A stretch of 64,000 bases of DNA from the NCBI GenBank assembly GCA_021613335.1, contig JAJTWR010000044.1, positions 778,501 to 842,500 of the forward strand, written 5' to 3'. The first letter of the stretch is position 1; each line of letters starts with the position of its first letter. The position numbers and the translations under genes are program-made. The notes below the pieces were generated by a model, which ran no database searches, was not told where the DNA came from, and saw nothing but the letters and a program-made list of their open reading frames with translations. Source of the DNA: Whitmania pigra (Eukaryota > Annelida > Clitellata > Hirudinida > Haemopidae). This document shows positions 1 to 12,809 of the stretch, one piece after another.

Positions 1-883
1 TGCCCCAAGCACCAAAGTTTTGATTGGCTTCCTGTACAACTGTCTGTACAAAAGGTTTGTACCGTGGCCGGCGTCACACTGTTGACAATAATTAGGGTAA
101 GAATATTCATGATATTGATTGTTATTATTGATTATTATTGATTATTTAGTTGTTATTTTAACTTGTTACGAAGCATGCATTCGTAATACGACTAACAATT
201 ATTTAAAAAATTAGCGATATTTTTGTTACTTTGTCGGTTGTCTTGTTAATCAATTTCAATTATTAAAATGTGCTCTAATTTTACAATAATAATATTGATA
301 ATAATAATAAGAATAATAATAACAATAATAATAATAATAATAAATTCCAGACTTGTGTGCATGGAAAGATTCAGAATATGTCGTGTGCGATGTGGCAGTG
401 GGATCAGACTCTGCCGACCGGGATAAAATTCATCTCGCAAAGGTTTCAAAATATGACCTATCGGGAATCCACCAATGGATGAAGGAAGATAATCCAGTCT
501 AGGAACCTCAAAGGCAGAAAGGAAACGTCACGGCCCTCATTTAAAACTGGAGGGGAGCAATTTCCGAGGAGTCATGGAAATTTTGGAGGAGATTCGGAGT
601 ATCGAGGATATGAATCCTCTTGTGGACTTCCATCAAAACCATGCAGGAAACGCACAAGATATGACGGACATTCAAGATGAACGCCTTGAAAGGCAGAAGA
701 CGCTAAACCTCCGTTTGATAGACATGAAATAATTGGAACGACTTGTTGAAGTTCTTTCTTTACGGTCTGACGGGATTTCCCAGACCCATGTGCGGACCAA
801 AAAAAATTAACGAATTGGAGTTTTTAAACATTATTATGTCCGTTATGTTTTTTGGCTGGGCTAGTAAAAGATTAAAAATAATA

Positions 884-1045
<162 letters not shown>

Positions 1046-2469
1046 AGTTCTTAAGTTTTCCAACTAGTATTAAATACTTGAAAAGTACCTTTCGAACAAA
1101 TAATACTTCAATTGGGAGGTTAAAATCGTACGTCGTGTTTATCGGCTTTTGTTAAAAAAAATTTTAAAAATTTAATCAAAAAACGTTTCGACGAAAAGAA
1201 AATTGTAATAATGTTTAATGTTCAGAAAAAATTAAATTCAAAATAGTAAATTTCAAATATATGCTGATTAATCTGTTGCAAAACATGAGGAATATCCATC
1301 GAAAAAATTATTTATGAGGTCGTATCAGTTCAGGACTGGGGTGGTTCCTGTTCAATGAAGCGTGACGTTGCGTGATGAAGTGATTCCTCGAAAACATTCC
1401 GAGGCCATTGAGCTGGAGTTGTTAAACCTTAAGTTATTATTCGTGACAATTTTTTTATGAGAAATAACTATAAATTAATTAAAAATAATTTGTGAATGTT
1501 GAATGAGTAATCTAATTAAGTAATAAATGTAAATCGATTGAAAAATTACCTGTGGATTTCTTTTCTTTAATTCAACGAAACTCAAAGAAAAAATTAATTA
1601 TCATCATCATCATCACTGTTATCATATCGATATTTCTGCTGAATTAATTAAATTAATAATATAAATCGTGAAATAGCATTTCAAGTAAAATAAAAGACAA
1701 AGGTCACTTAAATGATGAATTATAAAATTTTTAATTTAAAATTTTTTAATGCCTTAAAAGAACGTTTAAGTCACGTGCAATAAAATCATTATTTTTAATG
1801 TTAAGAATTATTTCATATTAAAATATTTTTTACATTTTCCAAATTTTCAGCGAATATTGGACTAAATGATTTAATATGGTTTTAAAAAATGGAACTGGTA
1901 AACACGATCACATGAACACACGATAATATGGAAAGTTTAATGCCGACAGAAAAGCAATTTCAAATGGCGGACATTCTTTTGTAGATTTGTTACTTCGATT
2001 GAGGGAATATCATCCTTTACTGTTGAAAACGAAAATTAAATTTCAACACCAAGCCGTTGAAAATGAATTGAATTTAATTAAATTCCAACAAATTTAGTTT
2101 CTTTACACTCAAATGAAACATTGGAAAGAACATTTTGTGGACAAATGTTTGCACAAATGGACTTGAAATAGACTTTTAAAAGTTGATTAAATTTTTGGAA
2201 AAAAAATTCAAGTACACTAATCCGTTGTAAAAAAATTTTGCAAAATAAATTTAATCTCTTTGCTTAATATTTTATTATATGATAACCCCTGGATTTGTTA
2301 TTCATAAAATTATGAAAGATTTTTTGAAATGTTTTGATTAAAGTTGTTAGATGTTAGTGTTAATGTTAATCAGCTTAAGTTGATATAAAATCATTCCACT
2401 GCAGAAGAATATTGTTAAAGATAATAAGATAACATCAATTCATTCCACCGAGCCAGAGAATACAAGCGA

Positions 2470-2619
2470 CGTAATTTAGACTAGAAGCAAAAAAAAGTCA
2501 TCTCCTCATATTTTACGAGGGTTTAGCCCACTTTCCCCTCCCCCTGAATTTTGAAGCAAAACAAGGGGTCGACTACTCAAGTTGCTCCCTTTTTGAAAAA
2601 GCTGAAATGACGTCCCTGG
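2470..2619. mobile_element. MITE fragment, same family as 41602-41891
   Basis: The end at 2587-2618 is nearly identical to 41861-41891 (both end in TGAAATGACGTCCCTG). Upstream blocks also correspond: a TTTAGACTA-like block followed by an A-run, and TTTTACG-GGTTT-GCCC. About 55 bp is extra here. Only one terminal repeat is seen, so this copy is partial. Confidence 0.55.
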
Positions 2620-3004
2620 GAGAATATTGTTGGACGAAAGAACAGCTTTTGTGCAAAGAAAGACATTCGCTGAGTTTCCATTGAATGAAAGTTCTTGGAT
2701 CGCTTGAATGAAAATGTCTCAATTGCAAGATGAAACTTCTTTGTCGATGCAAGTTTAGTGGAATGTGAGGTCGCGTGTCGCATGATTTATGCTTTAATAA
2801 GAAATAATGTCGATATTCGAATGTTTACATTATAATCGATATTCTCTCCACTTCGTCTGATTGCAAATAAACTGCTTCTCACTGCCTGAGTAAATAATTT
2901 ATAAGGGAAAATATTCAAATATTTTGTTTTTGTTATTTAACTATTTAAATGCTAAGTTCTGGTGAATTATTTAAATTCGCTCGTATCTTTTTGTAAAAAT
3001 AATA

Positions 3005-3086
3005 ACATCATCATCATCATCATCATCATCGTCAACAACAACAATAATAATAACAATAATAATAACAACAATAAAAACAAGAATTT
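3005..3086. repeat. compound CAT/AAC/AAT microsatellite
   Basis: CAT repeats run into AAC and then AAT/AAC repeats, ending in an A-rich tail. Simple-sequence DNA without coding potential. Confidence 0.9.
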
Positions 3087-3688
3087 ATTATAATTATAAT
3101 CTTAGAATGGTTATAAATAAAAAATATTTATAAAAGCGATTGGAAATAGTGGGGATATTCTTGGCATGTGATGAAACATTATAAACAACATCATCAACAA
3201 TACCATCTGCATCAGTAACAACATGAACAGCGTAACAATGGCAAACGTCGACAAAATGTTTGACGAAATGTGAAGGAAATCGAATCTCGAAGTACAATGG
3301 ATGTCGATCAGAAGCCTCTTGAGTTCATTTTTTGAAATCTAACAAAAATATTTTTTATTTAATTTCAACTTAAGAATGGTCCACCTCTGCTAATTCTGAA
3401 AAGAAAGAAATTGAATTGCAAAATAAAAGTTTATTTAGATGCAGACAAACGAAATAATTAATATTAAAAATAATAAATAATAACAAAAAGAAAATATAAA
3501 ATAAAATAAGTCTGACGTGAAATAATTTTAAGAAGTAAAAATCATTTGCACGTTTCAAGTATTTGAAAGGTCAGTTTGATTGATGTGCAAAGGTTGCGTG
3601 TGGCAGAATGATATGAGTTCTTCGTTCCTTGTGATGAACTACGTGCTGGTATCGGTTATACATTTGTTTACCTCCAAACCTCTGACTT

Positions 3689-3815
3689 GATTTGCTGATG
3701 ATTGATTAACATCTTGTGATTGGCTGATAATTGGTTGATATCTTATGATTGGCTGATAATTGATTGACATCTTGTGATTGGCTGATAATTGGTTGACATC
3801 TTATGATTAGAAACT
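3689..3815. repeat. 29-bp minisatellite, about 4 copies
   Basis: Units start at 3689, 3718, 3747 and 3776, each resembling GATTGGCTGATAATTGGTTG followed by ACATCTTAT. Copies two to four differ at only a few positions and the first is more diverged. Confidence 0.9.
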
Positions 3816-4411
3816 TCTGTCGACATCTGACTCAACAAGACAGTTTAGTGATTTGTTGGAAAACTTTAAAACTAAATTTAAACATTACACTAATTCGATA
3901 AGGAACATTTACTTGCTGACCAGGGCAGATGACGAGAGAATTAGTATTTTGTTAATTTCCTAATTTTCAAAAAATTAAGTTTTCAATGATGCTGGAAGTG
4001 CGAAATAAAGTGTGTTAAATGTTGTCGAAAAGTGAAATAAATATAAATAAATAAGTTGAAAAAATTATCCGATAAATTTCTCGTAATTTGAAGAGAAGTT
4101 TAAAAAAATTGTTGATGATCGAATGATGCTCTTAATGGTATTAATGGTATTAATGATATTAATGGTATAATGGTGTTGTGCATGTATAATATTATTTAAA
4201 ATATTGTTCAATAATTTCAACCATTTCCTGGTCTGTTTTATTTCTGCAGATGCAACCCATTATAAAGTTCTGGCTGTCATCTTGTTACATTATTTTGGAA
4301 ATTTTCCACTGGTTATTTTTAAACCTTACTTTTGGTTTATAATAAGATTTAATTATTATTTGCCAAAAATTATATATATGATATATGCAAATGACAATTT
4401 TATAACTTTAG

Positions 4412-4548
4412 CACAATATCCTTCTTTAGTTGAAAATTTGGTGACTAAAATAAATTCTGAAATGTTTATTGAGCTGAAATTGAAACTTCCTGCACAAACG
4501 ACTTTGGATCAATATCTGCACGCTGATGTCGACTACTCAGGAATGTAA
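4412..4548 (+). CDS. possible terminal exon, unrecognised
   Basis: A pyrimidine/T-rich stretch ending in TTTAG precedes 4412. The frame then runs about 45 codons to a TAA at 4546-4548 and reads as ordinary mixed-composition protein (acidic and amphipathic, ending DYSGM). Upstream sequence in the same frame is strongly hydrophobic and AT-biased, so the exon probably starts near 4412. I recognise no family and found no partner exon, so chance is a real alternative. Confidence 0.2.
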
Positions 4549-4827
4549 TTTCAATCAATTACTCTTTAATTTTAATTTATTTTATTTTTAATTTAAATTG
4601 TTCAATATCTTTTTCTGCATTATAATTAATTTTATGTAACAATTGTCAATTACCATTAAAATGGTCATGATTACTAATAATTAATTATAATTTTTACTAG
4701 TATTAGTATTTTATTTTATTTTAATTTAAATGCATGTTGAGTCATACAATAATGTCATCAGAGAAGTTGCACAACTGCATGACAAATCTTTTTTGTTACT
4801 TGAACGAAGTTGTTGTTTGCATCAATA

Positions 4828-4925
4828 AGTATATTTATATATGTATTTATATATTTACATGTATATTTATATATTTATATATTTATATATGTATTTATAT
4901 ATTTATATATTTTATATTGTATTTA
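4828..4925. repeat. TATATTTATATATGT-type tandem repeat
   Basis: Imperfect repeats built from TATTTATATA and TATGTATTTA words. Low complexity, with no coding or structural interpretation. Confidence 0.85.
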
Positions 4926-5035
4926 TTTATCGATAACACATTTATGTATTTTTTAATCCATCCATTCTTGATTCATCCATTTGTTGACTTATAGAGTTAT
5001 GATGTTAAAAGGTAAATGAATGAATGTAATATATG

Positions 5036-5086
5036 GATGATGATGATGATGATGATGATGATAATAATAATAATAATAATAATAAT
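5036..5086. repeat. (GAT)n(AAT)n microsatellite
   Basis: A run of GAT repeats changes into AAT repeats without a break. Confidence 0.95.
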
Positions 5087-7013
5087 TCATATTTATTTTT
5101 TATATGTTCTTAATGGCGTTGCATTTTAATATTTTAATTCAATTCATTTAACTTCGTATAAATTATTCAAAATTTAATTTATTAAAAACTTAATTAATCC
5201 TCAAATTCATGGAAATATTATCAAGAATATTTTGAAATTGGAAACGGCTTAAGTTATTCTGAGATGAGGATTGAACAAGAAGGAATGAAGGAAAACATCG
5301 GCCAATAAATTGTCGACAGCCAATAGCGTTCGACCTGGAGGCCACGTGATCTCTTGAATTGAATGTTAGAGGTCCTTAATTGGGGTTCTTCGGTCGTGTA
5401 TTTTCGCTGTGTTTGTTAAATTTAGCGAATAAATCTTATCTGAACGAATAATATATCTTCAACCACCGATGGTTATTCGATGATAGTTTTTCTTATTCAT
5501 ATTAATTAAGCGTTGTTTGATATTAATTAATTATTATCTACCTCAAAAAAGTATTGTTAGATCTGATTTCTACAAATCTTGTATTTCGTTTAATCCCATT
5601 AAAAACTTTTTGTGGTGCTTAAGTATACTTAAAACCTTTACATATGCTGGTCCAGAATTATCAGGTTCTATTATAATTATAATTATAGTTATAATAATTA
5701 TTATTATTATTATGTACCGATTGACGTCGGCAGAACCAGTTGGGAAATTGTTCTTCGTTTGCTCCATTCCACGTTTCCCCGTTTCGTTCCGCATCAGTGA
5801 ACCCTGTTTTTATGCTCGGAAGAAATCCATTCAGACAGGATATCATATTCCGTTGCTATTTAACGGGCACTCGTACAATCGATATCTTTTTGTTATTTAA
5901 ACTTTTAAATTAATTAAACAAATAAAGGTATTACATGTTAATTTAATAAATGATTTATTAAGCGATATGTGTATATATATTTATATAAAAATAAATAACC
6001 ACAAAAATTGTCTTATTTGATTTAATTTGATGCTTTAATAAATTATTAACTTTCAGTTCTAATTTATAGTCAAACGATATCACGGGCGACATTTTCATTT
6101 GCTTAATTTACTTTTACGAATTTCTTATGTTCACTATTAATTAATTACTTTATTTATTTATTATCTCAACAATTTATTTCAAATCAGCGTCATCTTTTAC
6201 CCATGGTAGCCATGAACACACGTTTCGTTTCAAATCCACTTTGCTCAGGTGAAAAACAAAATTGTGCAGGATTAATTGTAATTATTAGATTTCTGTACAA
6301 TGTTGCAACTTGTTCCCCAAATAATTGCTTTTTCCTAAAAATGTTTCGAAGCCAAGCTTCATTTTAGTGCATTATAATTTTTGCTGAACTTTAAAACATT
6401 GAAAAAATGTAACTTTTAAAGTTTAACGAATATTTTGGAACTGTTTTCTGCATTCAGCGTCTATTGCTAATTTCGTTTAAATGCGGATGGCCGCGAATGA
6501 AATAAAATAAATGACTTTTCGTTAAATTAAATTAAATAAATGACTTTTCGTTGAATTAAATAAAACAAACGACTTTTTGTTGACTTTTTGAGATTCGTGG
6601 TCCATCAACTCCATGGCTTGTTCATTCGAACGATAACAACACGTTGATGTCCGTTGTTTGTTTAGGTATTGGCAAATTAATAACTAAATTAAACATTCAA
6701 ATAAAATTAATTGATGGAAATCATTGTCAGAAACAGCATAAATTTCTTTAAAAAATCGTTAATTTGAATTCCGCTTTAATAATTTAATAATTCAGCATTT
6801 ATATTTACTTTAATATTTCTATTTAAGATATACGGTATCAAATTCTGTCAGAAATTCTTCTGTTATAAAAAGAAAGAAAACTTTCAAAATGCTTAAAATT
6901 CTTCCGTTTAATTATATCACCGGAGGGATTATAATTTATCCATCAGAATCAAGAAAATATCTAAAAAGTCAAGAATTTTTCGAATGAAAAATAAAGCCGT
7001 TTATTTTCTTGTA

Positions 7014-7453
<440 letters not shown>

Positions 7454-7539
7454 ATATTAATTTTATTTATTAACAATTGAGTAAATTGAAAAATTGAAAA
7501 ATCGTTATTTAATTATTCAAGTAACAGTTGAATATTTAC

Positions 7540-7941
7540 CTTGGTGTCGTCCATGGTCATGCGCAGTTTGTACCCCGACAAAATGTGGGGGTGCTTGTTG
7601 ACATCTTCAAGTCCAATCTCCACAGCTGGCAATTGACCCAATCCTCCAGGCCACGATCCCCTGAGAGGAAACAACCCAAGGAGCCAAATTTCCTTGTCAT
7701 CATCCGAATTTTCGCCCGAGTGGTTGGATTTCGGAGAGGTCGAAGTTGAAATTACGGGCGATGACTTTGGTGAAGATGACAACGAGGATGGAGTCGGAGT
7801 TTGGGTGAAATAAGAAGTTTGCAGAAAAACTGGCATTGGTGAAGGCATGGTTTCAGAGACTTGTTGAAAGGAACAAGCAACGAGAAAAAAGGTTTCAAAA
7901 GTCAAACCAGCAGTTGCCCATTTTTTGTAATCCATTCTCAT
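7540..7941 (-). CDS. GABA-B-type receptor, first coding exon (partial gene)
   Basis: The exon encodes 134 residues and ends in a good donor (ACCAAG then GTAAAT) in phase 0. Residues 1-30 contain a hydrophobic stretch fitting a signal peptide, and residues 33-80 are a Ser/Thr/Pro-rich linker ending in an acidic patch. Residues 86-134 match the start of the Venus-flytrap ligand domain of metabotropic GABA-B receptors (GLFPLRGSWPGG, PAVEIGLEDVN, ILSGYKL). GABA-B receptors are class C G-protein-coupled receptors of the plasma membrane. The following exons should lie at lower coordinates on the minus strand, but none was found down to position 1, so the intron is very long, the gene is broken, or the assembly is fragmented here. 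The other class C receptors are less likely given the GSWPGG motif. The start is the first in-frame ATG; a second Met lies two codons later. Confidence 0.8.
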
Positions 7942-8523
7942 TCAACTCCGAGGATGTAATTTTAAAGTATTTTCAATGTTCTACTTAATTCTTGATTTAT
8001 TTATATTCAGAAATAGTACGTAATTTGTGTTAGCAAATCATGTGGTGACTAATAAGCAGCGAAGCAAATTGTCCGTTTCGTCGGTGTAGAATTTCAAGTC
8101 GCAGTGAAGGAGAAGTATCCACATGGATGCTCTCAACCTTGCTTCAATGCAACCTTCGTGCGAACATCCCGTGTTTTGAGCCGAAATTGATCATCAATCT
8201 ACTGCTAAATATTTAATTATTTGCTGGAATTATTCAAAAACTCGACTTTGTTTCAAACACAACTTTAGCTTCTAAACGCCGTTTAAGCTCGAATTGAATA
8301 CAGGTTTTTGAACATGCTTCTTAAAGAGTGAAAAATAACCACAAAACTAGCGCAGGATTAGAAGAGTGTAAGAAAAATGCGTTAAAAATAATAATTAAAA
8401 AAAAAAGCCACTGTCCTTCAACGACTGAGTCGACATTAACCATCGAAACCAGGTTGTTATCAAACTCCCATAAAACCATTCTCTTCTCGCCAAACAAGAG
8501 GAGACTCGTGTGTAATGAATGGT
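7942..8523. other. intergenic, upstream of the receptor exon
   Basis: Should contain the 5' UTR and promoter of the minus-strand receptor gene. No clear TATA or other motif stands out. Overlapping open frames on both strands around 8321-8584 have no recognisable content. Confidence 0.4.
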
Positions 8524-8692
8524 GCTTATCAGCATTCGCACCAAAACAACTTTCGATAAAAAAGAATCCTCGATGAGAACTCAATCCTTTCCGATCGGTT
8601 TGCAGTAAATGGTTGTTTCAATCATCACTTAATCAATCCATGCTCAACAACTACAACAACTCGTGATTTTATTTCACATCGTTAACGATGGT
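8524..8692. repeat. dispersed repeat, copy 1
   Basis: Shares GCTTATCAGCATTCGCAC and AAAAGAATCCTC blocks, and an ACTCGTGA-TTTATTTCACATCG end, with 13992-14161. The second copy lies directly behind a retroelement protease-like fragment, which suggests a retrotransposon origin, perhaps LTR or 3' sequence. Confidence 0.6.
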
Positions 8693-9127
8693 TATTCCAG
8701 TTTAGCGACACTGTGATATCTACATGTTGCGATTGTTCTTAAGCCCTCGTTGATGTTTTTCAAATAAATTATTTAGCTGAATAAATTGTTCTTTTAGTTT
8801 GTCTGGTAATTCAATAAAAATCATCAAAGTTAATTTGCTTTTATCGGAAGTTCGTGTATCGGACCCATCCCTGTCGTTTAAAAATACATGTTATACATAA
8901 TCGGATAGATATTTTTAAGCTTAATTCGATTATGACCCAACCCTCAAATCTTAGATTCAGGATCCTGCCATAAATTCTGCTTTAAAGTTTTAAAACATTA
9001 ATTATAAGTATTTCCCAAATTTCAAAAATTTTTTATTGGAAATTCATCTCTGGCTCTCCCATCTTCTATTTTAAAAGCAATCCGCACAGGATTTTTTATC
9101 GCTATCGATTGATTTTTAATCCCCTCC

Positions 9128-9452
9128 TTAATAGACCCTTAAAAAGGGGATAGAACAGGGGCAGTTATCATTTTCGAGATTATTCAAGGACAGAATTGCA
9201 TCAAATAGCTTTGTTAAGGGTGCGACAGGAATTTGGCTACTCGTCCCAGAACAGCCTGTTGTGCTAATCTGTAAATCTCTAGGACTGACAATGCGAGCAA
9301 TCTGTGATTCTATGATGGAATACAATAGTGTTACTGGAGGTTTTAATTTTTGTAAAGTTTGATCAATCCAGCCAGATAGCAGTTGCTGATAGCATCTTTT
9401 GCACGTAGGGTCTTTATAGGTCCCAAAGGTGAATGTTCACGAAGCGGCACTC
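9128..9452 (-). CDS. unrecognised open frame, possibly a gene remnant
   Basis: About 108 codons are open on the minus strand, ending at the TAA next to 9128, with no good ATG near the beginning. The translation has balanced composition (cysteines, and PVTLLYSIIESQIARI and PLTKLFDAILSLN helices), unlike the low-complexity frames around it. I do not recognise a family. It may be an exon or decayed transposon coding sequence, since it borders the hAT element. Confidence 0.2.
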
Positions 9453-9536
9453 CGAAAACGAACGGCGTTCGGTTTAGTGATTCTCGGGATGCTTTACGGT
9501 TCTAGTGTTAATGTCAATAACATAAGTTATGTTGTG

Positions 9537-10891
9537 CAGTATCGAATTACATGTAATTCGTTACTGTAATTAATTACATTTTTTGGTAATTTTTACTTGT
9601 AACAATTACAAAAAAAATTTTGTACTCTTACTTGTAACAAATTACTATTTTTGGTCATACTTTTAATTCGTTACCTTTTTGGCGCAAGACGTTACAAAGT
9701 AACATAAATAACATTTTAAATTAGTTTAATTTATTTTAAAAAAAAATTTAAATTCTAGATTGTTATTCTTTGGTTCGTTCGAGAACCTTCCCCTTCCCGA
9801 TCATCGCTCTTTTGTTATTGTGGTTATTGCCGGTCGTTTTTGTTTTAAATCGGAAATTGTTGATTAGTCATACCGAAGCTTTTTTAATATATAATATTAT
9901 ATACATATAATAATATAAGATTTAATATATCGTAGTATGGATTCATTTGAAGCCATTTTTAGTGTCGTTAGCGAAGATAAGAGGAACAAGGGTGAAGATA
10001 GTCCGTGGCCGTATTTGAACAAAATGTTCAAATTTCAATCAAAGGAAAATCATATAAGTATGCATGCCTACTCTGCCAACAGAAACACAAACTACATGTT
10101 CAGCATATGAAGGTTCTTCATCTAACTTGAAGAAGCACGTGGAACGCATGCATCCAACAGAAATTAAGGAATATGGGATATCTGTTGCCAACGATTGTCA
10201 AGCTTGATGAGAAACTGGTAGCCAAAATAGCATCTTCTAATGCACCAAAGATAGACGAGCTTTGAGCTTTCGTTCATCTGATGCTGACAGTATTGAAGAC
10301 AGTTTCTTCAATTGCACAAGGTCAACTGATATTCTGATGCAGTATCTTCGAGACCGATCAGATGACGTGAACATTATTACTGGAAGCAATACCCTGAAGA
10401 AATTATTTATCCAGTTGAACACTCCTCTGCCAGCTAGTGCAGCTGTTGAACGTTTATTCAGCTCTTCTGGTATGACAAAGAACAGCTGAAGGACCATAAT
10501 GAGTGACAAACTATTCGAGGACTTAGTTATGTTAAAAATTAACAAAAATTTGTGATTGTAATGTAATAAATAATAAAAACACCAAAAGAATGCATTAGTT
10601 CAAATGTTATTACTTAATGACTGTTAGTACTAGCAGTTAATACCAGTAATGGTTTTAACGATAAGAGAAACAATTTCTTTTAAATAATACGGAATGATGT
10701 ATGATCACAATAATGGCGGCATCAAAGTTACTTGTAATTGTTACTTAAAAGTAACTTTTAGACGCTGTAACTTTTAACTTTTACTTGAGTAAATTTTTGA
10801 GACAATACTCTTACTTATACTTAAGTAGCTTTTTGAGGTATTACTTTTACTTGTAACTAGTTACCGAAATGAGGTAATTTTTACAACACTG
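9537..10891 (+). mobile_element. Tol2-like hAT transposon, decayed
   Basis: The right end, read inward, is CAGTGTTGTAAAAATTACC, followed by subterminal ACTTTTACTT, ACTTGAGTAA and ACTTAAGTA words typical of Tol2/hAT elements. The left end at 9537 begins CAGTATCGAATTACA and is followed by similar TTACTTGTAACAATTAC words. Inside are a BED-zinc-finger remnant and a C-terminal hAT dimerisation remnant with most of the transposase between them missing. An exact 8-bp target duplication could not be confirmed because the flanks are a minisatellite. Confidence 0.8.
9938..10556 (+). pseudogene. hAT transposase pseudogene
   Basis: An ATG at 9938 opens a frame into a BED-type zinc finger, whose CXXC and HXXXXH parts (CLLCQQ, LKKHVERMH) can be read only by changing frame. 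From about 10390 a second block reads as the C-terminal hAT dimerisation domain (FIQLNTPLPASAAVERLFSS, then SDKLFEDLVMLKIN), interrupted by a TGA. The catalytic middle is absent. The element cannot encode a working transposase; in life it would be mobilised only in trans. Confidence 0.8.
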
Positions 10892-11018
10892 AACATAACA
10901 ATGTCGTTGTTATTAATGTCAATAACATAACAATGTCGTCGTTATTAATGTCAATAACATAACAATCTTGTTGTTATTAATGTCAATAACATAACATTGT
11001 TGTTCTTATTAATGTCCT
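10892..11018. repeat. 32-bp minisatellite interrupted by the hAT element
   Basis: The word AACATAACA begins at 10892, 10924, 10956 and 10988, giving a 32-bp unit that also contains GTTATTAATGTCAATAAC. A matching partial unit (TTAATGTCAATAACATAA) lies at about 9508-9525, on the other side of the transposon. The element therefore inserted into, or next to, this array. Confidence 0.85.
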
Positions 11019-11599
11019 TTAAACACCTAGATTAGGACGACGAAACATAACAACAACTATTTGTAATGATTAAGAAGACCAAAGACCAGTATCATAGGAA
11101 GAGGGCAGGAGGGGCGGTTCGTCCTAGGCGGCATTTTGAGGGGGTAAGTAAAAAAATAATAAAATCTAGAATTTTAAACCATAATAAATTTTCTTAAGGT
11201 CGATATGATACTGTTTAGGTAAAGCAATTGATATTTGATATTGATAATATCGTGCTTCCTTAAGGCTGGCCCTTTGGGTTTATTTGAATTTATTCGCTTT
11301 CGTTTTTTTTTCCGTATATATAATGGCTTGCTTGTTTGATTCAATAAACTTATAAACATTGTGAACAAAAAATAACATGTTTGCTAACAAAAAATGCATG
11401 TTTGAACCGACTAACAGCAGAGATTTACCAATTCGCAATTAGAACCACCGCCGAGTCTCGATGCGAACCTTTATCATTATTTTTTTTTACATTTTCATTA
11501 CATTGTCCAGTTTACTCTTAACACCTCCAGGCATTTTAAGAACTAAAAAAATAAACAGAATAGTTACAGCGTGTTACCCCTCAGACAAAATCAGTAAGG

Positions 11600-11908
11600 A
11601 TGAATTGGATTCGGCGACATAAATGAATCGACATAACTGATGAGAAAATGCTACGACAAAGTGGGAATTTTACATTTCCAGTTCAAAGTCGGCGATTAGT
11701 CACGTGGATCGAGATAACTGATGTTAAGTGGCGAATTCGACACTCTATTGTACTCGAGACGTTAGGGTTCGGCGACATAAAAGTATCGACATAACCGATG
11801 AGAAAATGATAAGACAGAGAAGGAATTTGGCGGTTCCACTTCAAAAACGTCGACATAATAGGGTTGGCGAGTTAACCGAGGTCGATGTAAATGAGTTCCG
11901 TTGTATAA
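11600..11908. mobile_element. Tigger/pogo-like terminal-repeat sequence, two diverged copies
   Basis: Two blocks about 158 bp apart (from 11606 and 11764) share TTCGGCGACATAAA-GTATCGACATAAC-GATGAGAAAATG. The right part ends in GTCGATGTAAATGAGTTCCGTTGTATA, resembling the CGA-rich termini of Tigger/pogo elements. A Tigger transposase fragment lies 0.9 kb further on, so this may be the end of the same degraded element. The family assignment is inference. Confidence 0.45.
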
Positions 11909-12150
11909 AGTAATCATTTTTGTTTTTATCGTGTCTTGGTTTATTCAATGATTTAGTTTATGACCAATAGTGGTCCAAATTTATTGCATATGCAAATCAC
12001 TGACATCAAAAGTCTAACAAAGAGTTACCTGTTGTACCTAATTTTTCCCCAATTGTTTTTGATTTTGTCGAAACATTATAAATTTACTTTCGATGTTTTC
12101 ATTTTGTGAGGTAATTTGTAGGAAGCTTAAAGTAATTAAGTGTTACCCAG

Positions 12151-12327
12151 GCCAGTTTTGAATTCTGCTTCAATGTGTTCAAAATCGATGAAATTTATAG
12201 CCCAAAGAAGATTTGATGAAAATATTAAAAGCTGTCTACTTTTACTGCTTGATGTTCCTGATGCTGTGGCTTGCCTAGAATTTTCTGGAAGAAATGAACT
12301 TTTGAAACTGCACTTTGACAAGGCAGA
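12151..12327 (+). CDS. orphan internal exon, unrecognised
   Basis: The stretch is bounded by an acceptor (GTTACCCAG) and a strong donor (GCAGA then GTAAGT). It is open for 58 codons in one frame, entering in phase 2 and leaving in phase 2. The product is helical and leucine-rich, with CLLLLLDVPDAV, ACLEFSGRNELL and KLHFDKAE. No family is recognised and no neighbouring exon was found among the surrounding transposon debris. A stranded gene fragment is as likely as a live exon. Confidence 0.3.
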
Positions 12328-12809
12328 GTAAGTCTTTAGTGAATAAGATCAGCAGAATGCAAGATGTAATTTTATAAATCGTATTTTTATGAAGTTAAGA
12401 TGCAATTTTTCCAATTTGTGTAAAAAAATCACATATATAACACGCACCAATAGACGCTTCTTTTTATTTTGGCTAAAGATATTTAATAAATAATAACGTA
12501 ACGGCACATTTTAATTAAATTCACTTTTTATTTAATCGTCATGTTCAAATAGAGTTTAAATTCAAAGAAAAACATTGATGAATTATGCAAACTCTCCAAC
12601 ATTACGCAAAGCATGAAAAAAATTACATAAATTAAAATATGTAATCGAAGCAGTTTCATAATACATAAAACAATTACATATAAAAGTTGTAAAAAAATCT
12701 TCGTTGGTTGAGCGTTCGATGCTTGAAGTAATTGATAAAGTGATAAATAGATAGAAGTGCTAGTGATTGAAATATCGATGTCGTGAAGAAACTGGCTGAT
12801 AAACGTAAC

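Noticed and set aside
3689..3815. CRISPR-like array
   Set aside because: The 29-bp units are directly adjacent without spacers and this is an animal genome; it is a minisatellite.
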